From assembly GCA_050952845.1 (NCBI GenBank), contig JBMNLP010000001.1, forward strand, positions 3,348,001-3,412,000: a stretch of 64,000 bases of DNA, read 5' to 3'. A program made the position numbers and the translations under genes. Each line of letters opens with the position of its first letter. Within the stretch, counting starts at the first letter, position 1. Below are positions 47,782 through 57,291 of this stretch, piece after piece. Origin of the DNA: JAGVSV01 sp050952845. Its GTDB lineage: Bacteria > Bacillota > Clostridia > Christensenellales > Aristaeellaceae. The notes under the pieces were generated by a model that worked only from the letters and a program-made list of their open reading frames with translations, had not been told where the DNA came from and did no database searches.

Positions 47782-49164
47782 ATGCATACCCAGAGAATGA
47801 AAACACTGCTTAAAAAACAAAGGCAATTCTTTCAAACCGGCGCAACGCTTCCGGTTGATTTTCGCCTTGCGCAGCTAAAGAAACTGTATGCGGCTGTTAG
47901 ACAGCATGAGGACGAAATTCACGAGGCGCTTAAAAAAGACCTTGGTAAAAGCCCTTACGAAAGCTATATGTGCGAAACGGGGCTTGTATTAAGCGAAATT
48001 TCCTACATGCTTCGGCACACCAGGCGCTTTGCCCAAAGAAAAACCGTGTATACGCCGCTGTCCCAATTTCCCTCCCACAGCTTTAAACAGGCTGTGCCCT
48101 ATGGCAACACGCTGATCATGAGCCCGTGGAACTATCCCTTTCTTTTAACGATGAGCCCGCTTACCAATGCCATCGCTGCCGGCAATACGGCGATTGTCAA
48201 GCCCAGCGCCTATTCGCCGGCAACAAGCGACATGGTTCAAAAAATCATCACAGCATGCTTTGAGCCGGAGTATGTGGCAGTTATAACCGGGGGACGGGCA
48301 GAAAACACAGCCCTGCTTGATCAGAAGTTTGATTTCATCTTCTTTACAGGCAGCCAGGCTGTGGGCAAAGAAGTATTGCGCCACGCAGCCGAACACTTAA
48401 CCCCCGCGGTTTTAGAGCTTGGCGGCAAAAGCCCCTGCATTGTGGATGCCAGCGCCAACATCAAGCTTGCCGCCAAAAGAATTGTGTTTGGCAAGTATTT
48501 AAACTGCGGCCAAACCTGCGTTGCCCCTGACTATATTCTCTGTGAAGAGTCTATCAAGGACGAGTTCGTGTCCGAAGTGGTGAAGCAGATTCAAAAACAA
48601 TACGGGGAAAAGCCGCTTGAAAACAAGCTCTATGGCAAAATCATCAATGAAAAGCACTTTGCCCGCCTTTGCGGTTTGATTGATGACAACAAGGTGGTCG
48701 TTGGCGGGGAAGTCAACGAAGCAACTCTGCAAATAGCCCCCACCGTGATGGACCATGTAACCTACGATGACGCGGTTATGGGTGAAGAAACCTTCGGCCC
48801 CATCATGCCCATTTTAACCTTCAGCCATTTTGATGCCGTTGTTTCCGACCTCAAAAACAGGGATAGGCCCCTTGCGCTGTACCTGTTTTCCAGCGACAAG
48901 GAGCGCATCAAACAGGTAACCACCGAGCTGAGCTATGGCGGCGGCTGCATCAACGATGTTGTGATTCACCTTGCCACAAGCGAAATGGGCTTTGGCGGCA
49001 TTGGGGAAAGCGGCATGGGGTCCTACCACGGAAAAGACGGCTTTGACGCCTTTTCTCATCACAAATCCATCGTCGATAAAAAGACCTGGCTGGACCTGCC
49101 CATAAGGTACCAACCCTATCAGAGCAAGCTTTACGAAAAGCTATTGCATCTATTTCTGAGATAA
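47782..49164 (+). CDS. NAD(P)-dependent aldehyde dehydrogenase, class 3-like
   Basis: 460 residues, short for the superfamily, as for class 3 and fatty-aldehyde dehydrogenases. It oxidises aldehydes to acids. SPWNYPFLLTMSPLTNAIAA is the cofactor-binding start, FTGSQAVGKEVLRHAAEH the coenzyme loop, LELGGKSP carries the general base E212, and NCGQTCVAPDY the nucleophile C246. It follows the MarR gene by six bases and precedes degV by 14, forming one operon. A C-terminal amphipathic extension (KLYEKLLHLFLR) may contact membranes. Context suggests handling of lipid-derived aldehydes; this is inferred. Confidence 0.9.
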   Translation: MHTQRMKTLLKKQRQFFQTGATLPVDFRLAQLKKLYAAVRQHEDEIHEALKKDLGKSPYESYMCETGLVLSEISYMLRHTRRFAQRKTVYTPLSQFPSHSFKQAVPYGNTLIMSPWNYPFLLTMSPLTNAIAAGNTAIVKPSAYSPATSDMVQKIITACFEPEYVAVITGGRAENTALLDQKFDFIFFTGSQAVGKEVLRHAAEHLTPAVLELGGKSPCIVDASANIKLAAKRIVFGKYLNCGQTCVAPDYILCEESIKDEFVSEVVKQIQKQYGEKPLENKLYGKIINEKHFARLCGLIDDNKVVVGGEVNEATLQIAPTVMDHVTYDDAVMGEETFGPIMPILTFSHFDAVVSDLKNRDRPLALYLFSSDKERIKQVTTELSYGGGCINDVVIHLATSEMGFGGIGESGMGSYHGKDGFDAFSHHKSIVDKKTWLDLPIRYQPYQSKLYEKLLHLFLR

Positions 49165-49178
49165 AAGGAGAAAGAACC

Positions 49179-50018
49179 ATGAAAATCAGAATGATTGTCG
49201 ATTCAACCGCCGACCTGATGCCGGAATATAAAAAACGAGTGCAGGTTGTCCCCCTCACCGTGCGCTTTGGCGATGAAGAGTATATCGATGGCGTAACCAT
49301 TGATCATCAGACATTTTATCAAAAGCTGATCGAAACCGACGTGCTGCCCACCACCAGCCAGGCAACGCCGGCCGCCTTTGCCGAGCAGTTCAAGCAGGCT
49401 CAGAAAGCAAAGGAAGCCTGCATTGTCATCACATTGGCCTCCAAGCTTTCCGGCACCTATCACAGCGCCGTTCTTGCAGCACAGGACTATGAGCATGTTT
49501 TCGTAATAGACAGCGCATCAGCCGCCGTCGGCACCGGCATATTAGTCGAACTGGCTTTTCAATACATTGACCAGGGTATGGACGCAAAAACTGTTGTTGA
49601 AAAAATCGAAGAGGACAAAACAAAAATCATCATCGTCGCCTTGGTTGACACCCTTGAATACCTGAAAAAAGGCGGGCGCCTTTCAAAAAGCGTTGCTTTT
49701 GCAGGCACCGTTCTCAACATCAAGCCCGTTCTTTCCGTCATTGATGGAGAGATCCATCTTCTGGGAAAAGCGATGGGGTCCAAGCGCGGCAACAACCTAT
49801 TGGTACAGGAAATTGAGAAAGCCGGCGGCATTGATTTTGCCAAGCCTGTCCTGCTCGGGTATTCCGGCATATCCGATGCGCTGCTCTTAAAATACATCGA
49901 GGACAGCAGGCCCCTGTGGGAAAACAATCTGGACGAGGTGCGCTATGCCACCATCGGCTCCGTTATCGGAACCCATGCAGGGCCCGGCGCTGTGGCAGTG
50001 GCGTTCTTTAAAAAGTAA
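49179..50018 (+). CDS. DegV family fatty-acid-binding protein
   Basis: 279 residues. MKIRMIVDSTADLMPEYKK is the DegV start, and PTTSQATPAAF with ASKLSGTYHSA holds the Ser residues that contact the fatty acid carboxylate. IGTHAGPGAVAVAFF closes the fold. DegV/FakB-type proteins bind fatty acids and present them to a kinase (FakA); no FakA gene is in the window. AAAGGAGAAAGAACC precedes the ATG. Third gene of the MarR-ALDH-DegV operon, a lipid-oriented set. Confidence 0.93.
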   Translation: MKIRMIVDSTADLMPEYKKRVQVVPLTVRFGDEEYIDGVTIDHQTFYQKLIETDVLPTTSQATPAAFAEQFKQAQKAKEACIVITLASKLSGTYHSAVLAAQDYEHVFVIDSASAAVGTGILVELAFQYIDQGMDAKTVVEKIEEDKTKIIIVALVDTLEYLKKGGRLSKSVAFAGTVLNIKPVLSVIDGEIHLLGKAMGSKRGNNLLVQEIEKAGGIDFAKPVLLGYSGISDALLLKYIEDSRPLWENNLDEVRYATIGSVIGTHAGPGAVAVAFFKK

Positions 50019-50114
50019 TAAACTCAGGCGACAGTCTGGTCCCAATGGCGGGAGGCTGCACACGGAAGTTGGCAGTTTTACCGTTTGTTTGCTTGTTTTT
50101 CCCCCGCCGCCCGC

Positions 50115-50143
50115 TTGCAGGCGACAGGGGCATGTGGTACAAT
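50115..50143 (+). promoter_or_regulatory. Promoter of the GH2 gene
   Basis: TTGCAG, 17-bp spacer, TACAAT with an extended TGG, 35 bp upstream of the ATG. Confidence 0.6.
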
Positions 50144-50177
50144 TTCCATAAAACATAATGAAAAAGGGGGACATCCC

Positions 50178-52742
50178 ATGCATGTTCTGGATTTGACCAC
50201 GGCTTGGCGCATCCGACCGGAGTTTCTGGACGTAGATATACGGGATTATGCGCAGGTGTTGGCACGGCCGGAGGGCAACCTGCGGTTTTTTGCGCGCGCA
50301 GCCAACCGCAAGCCCAGCAATGACGGCTGGCTGACAGCCGACCTGCCCTGCGATGTGATTGAGCCGCTGGTAAAGCAGGGGCTGCTGCAGGAGCCGCTGG
50401 AGAAGCAGGCTACCTGGGACGCGCTGTGGATCAAGGACCTGTCCTGGTGGTTTGTCAAAAGCTTTTCGGTTACCGCTGCCAACCTCCGGGAGGAAGCCGC
50501 CTTCCTGCGCTTTGAGATGCTGGATTTCAAAGCCGATATCCTGATAAACGGTGCGTATGTGGGGCATCATGCCAACGCGTTTGTACCCTTTGAAGAGGAC
50601 GTCAAGCGGTTTTTGCGCAAAGGGAAGAACACCCTGGTGGTGCGGCTGACCTCCGGTGTGGAGGATTTTTACAACCACAGCAGCGTGTCGCATTTCGCGG
50701 GCTCCAAGTTTGCCATTTATGACAAGCGCATGTACCTGCGCAAGCCGCAGTTCAGCTATGGATGGGATTGGTGCAAGCCTGTGCCCACCTGCGGCATCGG
50801 GCGGGGCGCCGCGCTTACCTTTGTGTCCGGCGCGCGCATCAGCAACCTGCACGTGGTGACAAAACATGCGGACAGCAAGGCTGCCACGCTGGCCATCGAC
50901 GTAGAGGTAGACCAGCTGCTGCCCCATGCCACCGACGATGTCACCATCAATATCGCCTTTAAGCTGAAGGGAAAAACTGTAGCGCGTGCCCGCAAGGATG
51001 CGCGCGTGGTGGGCGGGCTGAGCTTCCACCAGCTGGAGGTACAGATTAAAAACCCGCATCTGTGGATGCCCAACGGCTACGGCAGCCAAACGCTGTACGA
51101 TGTGGAAGCCAGGGTAACCTGCCGGGGGCAAACCAACGCCTATAAAAAAACGCGCATCGGCATTCGCACCATCCGGCTGGATCAAAGCAAGCTGCCCGAC
51201 GGCACCTATGCATTTGTCTTTGAAGTCAATGGCGTGCCCGTTTACTGCAAGGGCGGCAACTGGGTGCCGGCAGATTCGGTCTATCTGCGCGTACCGGACA
51301 GCACCTACCACACGCTGATTCAGGAAGCCCGAGCCCAGCACTTCACCATGCTGCGCATGTGGGGTGGCGGCCTGTACGAGCCCGATGTATTCTACGAGGC
51401 GTGCGATGAAAACGGTATTTTGCTGATGCATGATTTTATGTATGCCTGTTCGTATTACCCCGACCATGAGGACTGGTTTCTGCACGAAGCTAAAAAGGAA
51501 GCCGACTACCAGACGCGGCGCCTGGCCAATCACGCCTGCATGGCCATTTGGACGGGCAACAACGAAATCCACGAAAGCTACACCGATTGGTTCCCCGAGG
51601 ATGAAAACCTGCCCTATCTGCCCGGCGCCAAGATATTCAACCATATCCAGCCGCGCGCGGTGCAGGCCAACTGCCCGGAAATCCCCTATTTGCCCAGCTC
51701 GCCCTTTGGCGGCCATATCGCCAACAGCCAGGATGAAGGCGATAGCCATGTATGGAGATGGATGAGCCAGCTAAACCGCGATTACCCGGGCATGGTGCAC
51801 CCCATCGATGCCTTTGACCGCCTCACCACGCGTTTTTCCAGCGAGTATGGCTTCCACGGCCCGCTGATGGAAAGCAGCATGCGCCGGTGTATTGGCGATA
51901 ACAAGGACTTCCGTTTTGACAGCCCGGTGTGGATCCACCATGGCGACCCACCGGAAAAGCGCACGCCCATTTTGAAAAGCATCACGCAGTACTTTACCGA
52001 TGCCGACGAACTGGACGAAGCCGGATATTTGCTGTACGGCGGGGTCAACCAGGGCATGCTGTGCCGTGAGATGGCTGACGCCTTGCGCAAGAAGGACAAT
52101 TGCTGGGGGCACCTGATCTGGATGTACAACGACTGCTGGCCCGAAACGGGCTGGACAACGGTGGACTACTACCTGACACGCAAAATCAGCTTTTACTTCC
52201 TGAAGCGCGCCTTTGCGCCGCAAAAACTGCTGCTGACACGGCAGGGCGACACCGTGCACATGACGCTGCACAACGAAACGCCCCAGCCGCTTACCCTGCG
52301 CGTTCTGTACGGCAGCGCGTCCTTTGACGATAAAAAGCTAAAGGGCCGCGAAACCACGCTGACACAGGCACCGTTCACGCGCAGCGAAGTCATGACCTTC
52401 ACGGTGGATGCCGGGGCAGGCTATGCCTATGTGCTGCCCCAGGATGCGCCGCAGGTGGATGCCGCCACCACCGTGCGCGGGCATTACCGCGCGCTGCCGC
52501 TTGTTCAGCCCCATGTGCGCATCACGCATACCGAAGAAAGCGGCAACCGGCTGCTGGTCACCGTGCAGTCCGACGTGTATGTGCCGGTAGCGTACCTGAA
52601 AACCATCGACGACCGCACGCACCTGAGCGACAACTACTTCGAGCTGCTGCCCGGCGTGCCCCGGGTGATTGCCCTGCCCAAAGAGGAGGGAAAGGGTGTA
52701 AAAGCCCTGGCGCTGCCGATACAGCCCAGGGCGAAAGAATAA
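50178..52742 (+). CDS. GH2 beta-mannosidase-like enzyme
   Basis: 854 residues. The sugar-binding, immunoglobulin-like and TIM-barrel domains occur in GH2 order. YCKGGNWVPADS and LRMWGGGLYEPDVFYEACDE are typical of beta-mannosidases. The acid/base is E463 in WTGNNEIHESY and the nucleophile E556 in FSSEYGFHGP. It would remove terminal beta-mannose from manno-oligosaccharides or N-glycan cores. No signal peptide, so it acts in the cytoplasm. The ATG at 50178 follows AAAGGGGGAC; the frame is open upstream to 50085 but without a start signal. Monocistronic, convergent with the epimerase gene. Confidence 0.9.
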   Translation: MHVLDLTTAWRIRPEFLDVDIRDYAQVLARPEGNLRFFARAANRKPSNDGWLTADLPCDVIEPLVKQGLLQEPLEKQATWDALWIKDLSWWFVKSFSVTAANLREEAAFLRFEMLDFKADILINGAYVGHHANAFVPFEEDVKRFLRKGKNTLVVRLTSGVEDFYNHSSVSHFAGSKFAIYDKRMYLRKPQFSYGWDWCKPVPTCGIGRGAALTFVSGARISNLHVVTKHADSKAATLAIDVEVDQLLPHATDDVTINIAFKLKGKTVARARKDARVVGGLSFHQLEVQIKNPHLWMPNGYGSQTLYDVEARVTCRGQTNAYKKTRIGIRTIRLDQSKLPDGTYAFVFEVNGVPVYCKGGNWVPADSVYLRVPDSTYHTLIQEARAQHFTMLRMWGGGLYEPDVFYEACDENGILLMHDFMYACSYYPDHEDWFLHEAKKEADYQTRRLANHACMAIWTGNNEIHESYTDWFPEDENLPYLPGAKIFNHIQPRAVQANCPEIPYLPSSPFGGHIANSQDEGDSHVWRWMSQLNRDYPGMVHPIDAFDRLTTRFSSEYGFHGPLMESSMRRCIGDNKDFRFDSPVWIHHGDPPEKRTPILKSITQYFTDADELDEAGYLLYGGVNQGMLCREMADALRKKDNCWGHLIWMYNDCWPETGWTTVDYYLTRKISFYFLKRAFAPQKLLLTRQGDTVHMTLHNETPQPLTLRVLYGSASFDDKKLKGRETTLTQAPFTRSEVMTFTVDAGAGYAYVLPQDAPQVDAATTVRGHYRALPLVQPHVRITHTEESGNRLLVTVQSDVYVPVAYLKTIDDRTHLSDNYFELLPGVPRVIALPKEEGKGVKALALPIQPRAKE

Positions 52743-52789
52743 GTGATGCTCAGGAGTTTTCCGAACCCTCTGTCCAAGTGTGAGCGCAT

Positions 52790-53635
52790 CTACCGCAGGG
52801 TAATCGCATGCGTTTTTTGCACGCGATCGCCGGCGGGGATGTGGATGATGCCGGGCTTTTGGGTCAAATCGCCGTCAAAGCCTACGGGCTCGGGCGGGTT
52901 GCACCAGGGTTCGATGCACAAAAACGCCGCGCCGGGCTTTTTCCATATCATCAGATAGTCCATGCCGTCAAAGGAAACGTGCACGCTGGCGGGGTGGTGG
53001 TCGCTGCGCAGCGTGACGCCGCGCGAGGTAAGATCAGCAAACACCATGGTATCGCAGTAAAACATGTCCTCATCAAGCGGCAGCGTGTCGCCGTGCACGG
53101 CGTACAGCTTGCGCGTGCCGCTTAACTGACCGTTGACCATCTCGCGGGTTTCAATGCGCTCATAGGTGTCAAACACCAGCTGCCAGTCGCTCAGGCTACC
53201 TTCAATGGCATAGGCTTCGTGCGCGCCCACCGAGGCATACATGGGGCCTGCGCCGTTGTTGACCATCTCATAGGTCACCACCACGCGGTTGGCGTCCAGG
53301 CGGTAGTGCACCAAAAAGGCATAGTCAAACGGATAGTTATCCTGCGGGGCATCCAGCAGGAAGGATGCGGCGTTGTGCGTGCGCTCCGCCGCGGAAAACA
53401 GGGATGTGCGGGCAAAGCCGTGCCGCCCCATGGTATAGGTTTGGCCGTTGTAGCGGTATTGGTTGTTGGTCAGCGCGCCTGCTATCGGGAACAGCACCGG
53501 CGCATGGCTGCCCCAGATATCGGGATTGCCGTCCCACAGCCGGTCGCCATGGGCATCCACAATGCGCAGCATCTGTGCGCCCAGCGGTGAAATGGTTACC
53601 TGCAGCTGGTTGTTTTGGATGATGATGTCCCGCAT
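52790..53635 (-). CDS. Aldose 1-epimerase family protein (LacX-like)
   Basis: 281 residues of the galactose mutarotase-like beta-sandwich fold. GRHGFARTSLFS (His near residue 73) and SVGAHEAYAIEG (His near residue 161) give the catalytic-type histidines, and LCIEPWCNPPEP holds the Glu. The LacX/YeaD branch acts on alpha/beta anomers of sugars or sugar phosphates. The ATG at 53635 is chosen because GGAGGG lies upstream. It lies convergent to the GH2 gene and downstream of the secreted hydrolase. It would speed anomer exchange during sugar use. Confidence 0.85.
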   Translation of the reverse strand: MRDIIIQNNQLQVTISPLGAQMLRIVDAHGDRLWDGNPDIWGSHAPVLFPIAGALTNNQYRYNGQTYTMGRHGFARTSLFSAAERTHNAASFLLDAPQDNYPFDYAFLVHYRLDANRVVVTYEMVNNGAGPMYASVGAHEAYAIEGSLSDWQLVFDTYERIETREMVNGQLSGTRKLYAVHGDTLPLDEDMFYCDTMVFADLTSRGVTLRSDHHPASVHVSFDGMDYLMIWKKPGAAFLCIEPWCNPPEPVGFDGDLTQKPGIIHIPAGDRVQKTHAITLR

Positions 53636-53711
53636 GTGATGTCCCTCCATACGTTAGTTCAGTCTCTAACAAGGCAGAAAAAAACTTTTCAAAGGAGCCG
53701 CCCCAGGTTTT

Positions 53712-55352
53712 TCATTCGTACCGCGGCCGGGCGTATCCTACAATGCGCTGATCGTCCAGGGCATACATCCGGGTGTCCACGCTGCCGCTTGCCGCCCCTT
53801 CCAGCGTATACACATACTGCCCATCCACATCATAAACAATGCCGATGTGAGAGAAGGTGGTCCGGGCCCTGGCATTGTTCCACAGGAAGTAAATCAGGTC
53901 TCCCGCCTGGGGAATGTAGCTGCTGCGGTCCATGCGGCTGGCAGGATTCAGGCGCTGCGCCTGCTCCTGGGCAGCCTTGGGAGCAAAGAAATAATGGAAA
54001 GCCTGTTGGGCATCATAAAATACGCCATCCACATCCCGGGCATTGTTGATGACATCCTCTCCAATGCCTGCCTTCCGGGCAGCCCAGGACACAAAATAGG
54101 AGCAGTAGGATTCGCTGGGGTCCTGGAAATATTCGCCATATTTGGAGTAGGGTCCGCCGGGACCGGTGCCGTCCAGGATGGGTTTGCTGCTGGTGCCCCC
54201 TGAAAAGCCCAGCTGCGTAAAAGCCAGGCCCAGCAAATCCGCCTTCCTGTTCCCAGTGGGGATGTAGGCGCTTTCTGAAAAACCCCGGGCAAGGTTGACC
54301 AGGGGGGCGGGCCGGTCAATGAAGCGCACTTGTTCTTTTAATACATATCCGATTTTATGCTTGTAGCTGGCCAGGTACCATTCTCCCTGCTCAAGAAGGA
54401 TGGTAAGCGCTGCTCCGCCAGGCACATTTTGTACCTTGCCTGCGTTTTTGCTTGCGCCGGACTGAAGGAAAAGAGTTTTACCCGTAGGGTTAATGGCAGT
54501 TTGAAGCAGCGCGTCGCTGTTGGTGCCGCTTTTTAGGTATAGCAAAGCTAAGGTGACAGGGTCGGCGCTGCCTTTGGCGGGTATGCCGTTCCTGGCTTGA
54601 AAGTCGCGCACGGCAGCGGCAGTTTGGGCGCCATAGGCGCCATCCGTTTCCAGGTTGCTGGCGCCTTCTTTCAGCAGAGCTTGCTGAAGCCAGACAATCT
54701 GCTCCGGCGCACTGCCCCACCGCAGCGTTTGGGCTACGCTGGCGCCGGCTATTTCCTTAGCAAGGTTGGTATCCTGCGCAGCATCGTCATCTGACTTGTC
54801 AAGGATACCGCTGGCGTCCTCCTCACTAACGAAACTGCCCAACAGCAGGCTCAGGGTTTGATTGCCGGCAATGCCATCCACCTGCAGCCTGTTTTGAGCC
54901 TGGAACTTCCGTACTGCCCGGGTGGTGACACGGCCATAGATACCATCTGTTTTTAAATCAAAGCCGCGCCGGTTCAACGCCTCCTGCAGGGTTTGCACCG
55001 CCGCGCCGCGCATGCCCTGGCGCAAGGTGGCATATTTTTCAGAGGTGACAGGGGCAGCATCCACCCGTGGCGTTTTGCCTCCGTACAGCCGATTTAAGGT
55101 CTCCTTCCCGGCGATGCCATCAACCTTGAGCCCCTTGGCACGCTGAAACTGCATCACCACGCGCCGGGTTTCCCTGCCGTATTTGCCGTCCACAACAAGG
55201 GAATAACCTTCCTCAAGCAGCGCCTGCTGAAGCTTGGTTACTTCCTCCCCCTTAGCTCCCGGACGAATGGTTGTATAGGCCGCCGCAGCGCTGCCGATGA
55301 AGCACTGAGCCATCAGCAGAACAGCTAACAAAAGAATGGCAATCTTTTTCAT
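53712..55352 (-). CDS. Secreted cell-wall hydrolase with three PG-binding domains and a CHAP-like domain
   Basis: 546 residues. Signal peptide MKKIAILLLAVLLMAQCFIG, cleaved near the AAA site at residue 25. Three PG_binding_1 domains lie at about residues 28-92, 107-172 and 208-275 (each with an LQ-ALxxxG, DGxYG, FQ-GIAG pattern). An SH3-like segment spans about 285-345. The catalytic domain follows, with C417 in SYCSYFVSWAARKAG and H502 in TTFSHIGIVYD, the Cys-His pair of CHAP/NlpC-type amidases. It should cut peptidoglycan peptides or amide bonds outside the membrane. GGAGGTTTTGTTT precedes the ATG at 55352. Likely a housekeeping autolysin. Confidence 0.9.
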   Translation of the reverse strand: MKKIAILLLAVLLMAQCFIGSAAAAYTTIRPGAKGEEVTKLQQALLEEGYSLVVDGKYGRETRRVVMQFQRAKGLKVDGIAGKETLNRLYGGKTPRVDAAPVTSEKYATLRQGMRGAAVQTLQEALNRRGFDLKTDGIYGRVTTRAVRKFQAQNRLQVDGIAGNQTLSLLLGSFVSEEDASGILDKSDDDAAQDTNLAKEIAGASVAQTLRWGSAPEQIVWLQQALLKEGASNLETDGAYGAQTAAAVRDFQARNGIPAKGSADPVTLALLYLKSGTNSDALLQTAINPTGKTLFLQSGASKNAGKVQNVPGGAALTILLEQGEWYLASYKHKIGYVLKEQVRFIDRPAPLVNLARGFSESAYIPTGNRKADLLGLAFTQLGFSGGTSSKPILDGTGPGGPYSKYGEYFQDPSESYCSYFVSWAARKAGIGEDVINNARDVDGVFYDAQQAFHYFFAPKAAQEQAQRLNPASRMDRSSYIPQAGDLIYFLWNNARARTTFSHIGIVYDVDGQYVYTLEGAASGSVDTRMYALDDQRIVGYARPRYE

Positions 55353-55404
55353 AAACAAAACCTCCGGCATGCGTCAAAAACAAACAAGCTCCCCAGGTAC
55401 ACAC

Positions 55405-55434
55405 AGCATATCAGAATCGTGGTCTTTGGTGCAA
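55405..55434 (-). promoter_or_regulatory. Putative promoter of the cell-wall hydrolase gene
   Basis: Minus strand TTGCAC, 18-bp spacer, TATGCT, about 55 bp upstream of the ATG. Confidence 0.45.
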
Positions 55435-55630
55435 GTTTTGTTTGCCTGAAACATAAAAAAGCCAAAGCTTTCCTGATCTAAGTCCTTTTTGAGGTTAAGC
55501 GTCATAGAGGATGGATTATACCAATTCTAATCTTGTCGATTTTGTCCTCCGGCGTACCTTATATAAAATGAGCGCGAAATTAAAGTGGTGCCTCATATAA
55601 AAATGAGCGCGAAACGAGTAAGCTCATTAT

Positions 55631-56905
55631 ATGAAAAGGAAATTGGTATCTATGAGCACAAGAATCGAGATCACCCAGCAGCTGAAGGGAGCGTATCAAA
55701 AGGCTAAGAAAGGAGAGAAAGGGAAGATATTGGATTCCTTCTGTGCGAGCACCGGCCTTAGCAGATCAACAGCCAGACGGTATCTGACTTCCCCCACACT
55801 GGGCAACAGGAACGCAGTGCGCAAGGACCGGAGACGGAACCGTGCAACCAAATATAGTGCAGCGGCCAAGGAGAAGCTGTTCTGGTTGTGGCGCATCATG
55901 TGTCAGCCCTGTGGGAAGTATCTGGTGGCCAACTTGCCCCTATGGATTCCGTCCTTAGAGGCGCATGGGGAACTGAAGTTGAATGAGCATGGCTGGTCAT
56001 CGGAGGTCAGGCAGGAGCTGCTGAGCATGAGTGCAGCGACGGTGGACCGGTATCTAAAAAAAGAACGGGACCGCTTGCGTCTGAAGGGAGTCACGACCAC
56101 CAAGCCGAGTGTTCTTCTCAGGAACAGCATCAAGATTCGCAAGGCAGGGGATGAAATATCTTCTGAGCCTGGGTTCTTTGAGGTGGATACAGTGGCACAC
56201 TGTGGTCCCACTACCAAGGGTGAGTATGCCAGGACACTGACGCTGACCGATGTGTTGACGGGCTGGGTGCATCTGGAAGCGATCCGCAACAACGCGCATG
56301 TTCATATCCGCAAGGGTCTGGATGCGGCTATTGCCGGCATCCCCTATCAGGTGCAAGGTCTGGACTGTGACAACGGGAGCGAATTAATCAACTACGATAT
56401 GGTGAAATGGGCGGGAACAAAGGATATCTTCTTCACTAGGTCTCGTCCCTACAAGAAGAACGATCAGGCGTGTGTAGAGTCCAAGAACAATCATATTGTC
56501 CGCCGGTTTGGCTTCTACTATCGCTATGATACGGAAGAGGAGCGTAAAGTCCTGGCTGAACTGTGGCGGCTTGTGTGCCTGAAGACGAACTACTTCGCCG
56601 TCACCAGGAAGCCCATCGGCTGGACAACTGACACGGTCGGCAGGCGGAAACGAGTCTATGACAGCCTAAAAACACCTCTGGACCGTTTGCTTGAGGCGGG
56701 GGTTCTGTCAGACCAACAAACCCGGGAGTTGATTGAGCGCAGGGCTTCCATCAACCCTGCAGAGTTGACGCGCGACATTACCCGCCTGCAAAACATTTTG
56801 ACGGCCCTGGCGAAGGCAAAGACCGATGACATGGTCCTGATAGCCGAAGAGGCAGAGAGGCGGCGGTTGAACAAGCAGAAAGGCGGGGTGCGCGTTGTTG
56901 GGTAG
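55631..56905 (+). CDS. DDE transposase (integrase-type catalytic core)
   Basis: 424 residues. The N-terminal part (KKGEKGKILDSFCASTGLSR then STARRYL) is a helix-turn-helix that should bind the ends. The rve-type core has D186 in EVDTVAHCG, D247 in LDCDNGSE and E283 in ACVESKN, the DD35E spacing. The C-terminus is basic. The group is the IS481/ISNCY-like integrase-type transposases; I cannot fix the family. An ATG at 55652 (MSTRIEI) is an alternative start; neither has a strong ribosome binding site, common in insertion sequences. The reading frame is intact, so the element may be active. Confidence 0.88.
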   Translation: MKRKLVSMSTRIEITQQLKGAYQKAKKGEKGKILDSFCASTGLSRSTARRYLTSPTLGNRNAVRKDRRRNRATKYSAAAKEKLFWLWRIMCQPCGKYLVANLPLWIPSLEAHGELKLNEHGWSSEVRQELLSMSAATVDRYLKKERDRLRLKGVTTTKPSVLLRNSIKIRKAGDEISSEPGFFEVDTVAHCGPTTKGEYARTLTLTDVLTGWVHLEAIRNNAHVHIRKGLDAAIAGIPYQVQGLDCDNGSELINYDMVKWAGTKDIFFTRSRPYKKNDQACVESKNNHIVRRFGFYYRYDTEEERKVLAELWRLVCLKTNYFAVTRKPIGWTTDTVGRRKRVYDSLKTPLDRLLEAGVLSDQQTRELIERRASINPAELTRDITRLQNILTALAKAKTDDMVLIAEEAERRRLNKQKGGVRVVG

Positions 56906-56956
56906 GAACATGGTTGCATGGTTTGCAGACATGGGAGAGGCTTGTGCGCTTCCTCC

Positions 56957-57091
56957 GGAAATATCTGCTTTCCTGATTGACAGGGAGCCTCTGCTGCCAT
57001 GCCGGGTCAGCTTGCGGCCACCCCCTGCGGGGCTGACCTGGCTGAAGCCTTGCATGGCAGCCTCTCCCTGTCAATCCTCGCAGATATTTCC
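56957..57091. repeat. Long imperfect inverted repeat inside the insertion sequence
   Basis: GGAAATATCTGC pairs with GCAGATATTTCC, ATTGACAGGGAG with CTCCCTGTCAAT, GCCATGC with GCATGGC and GGGTCAGC with GCTGACC, nested around a short centre. The fold spans about 135 bp between the transposase stop and the right terminal repeats. It may block read-through or act in transposition. Confidence 0.8.
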
Positions 57092-57291
57092 TGCTATTCC
57101 ATTCACCGTTTCGCGCTCAATCTTATGTGAGGCATGGGATTATTTTCGCGCTCATCTTGACATGAGGCACTACGTCGGATGCAATTCTATCCGATGTATC
57201 TAAGTTCTCCCCCTGCCAAGTGGCGGCGATTTCTGGAAATGCTTTACAAAACGAGGTCGCCCAGGCGACAGGAAGAAAACATGAGGTGAAC

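Larger units (their letters stand above)
55555..57169 (+). mobile_element. Insertion sequence with tandem terminal repeats
   Basis: About 1.6 kb. Each end has two copies of a 25-27 bp unit (TGCCTCATAT then AAAATGAGCGCGAAA), at 55555-55579 and 55589-55614 on the left and inverted at 57109-57134 and 57143-57169 on the right. One transposase gene lies inside. No clear target duplication is visible (flanks CGGCG and CTACG). Between the transposase and the right end lies a long inverted repeat. No second copy is in this window. It lies 122 bp upstream of the sugar operon starting at 57292. Confidence 0.85.

Noticed and set aside
49887..51749. 620-codon open frame on the minus strand opposite the GH2 gene
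   Set aside because: It is the mirror of a GC-rich gene whose plus-strand product has full catalytic motifs. The minus product has no recognisable domain or ribosome binding site.
55545..57180. Target site duplication for the insertion sequence
   Set aside because: Flanks CTCCGGCG and CTACGTCGG share no convincing direct repeat, so the ends could be a few bases off or the duplication lost.
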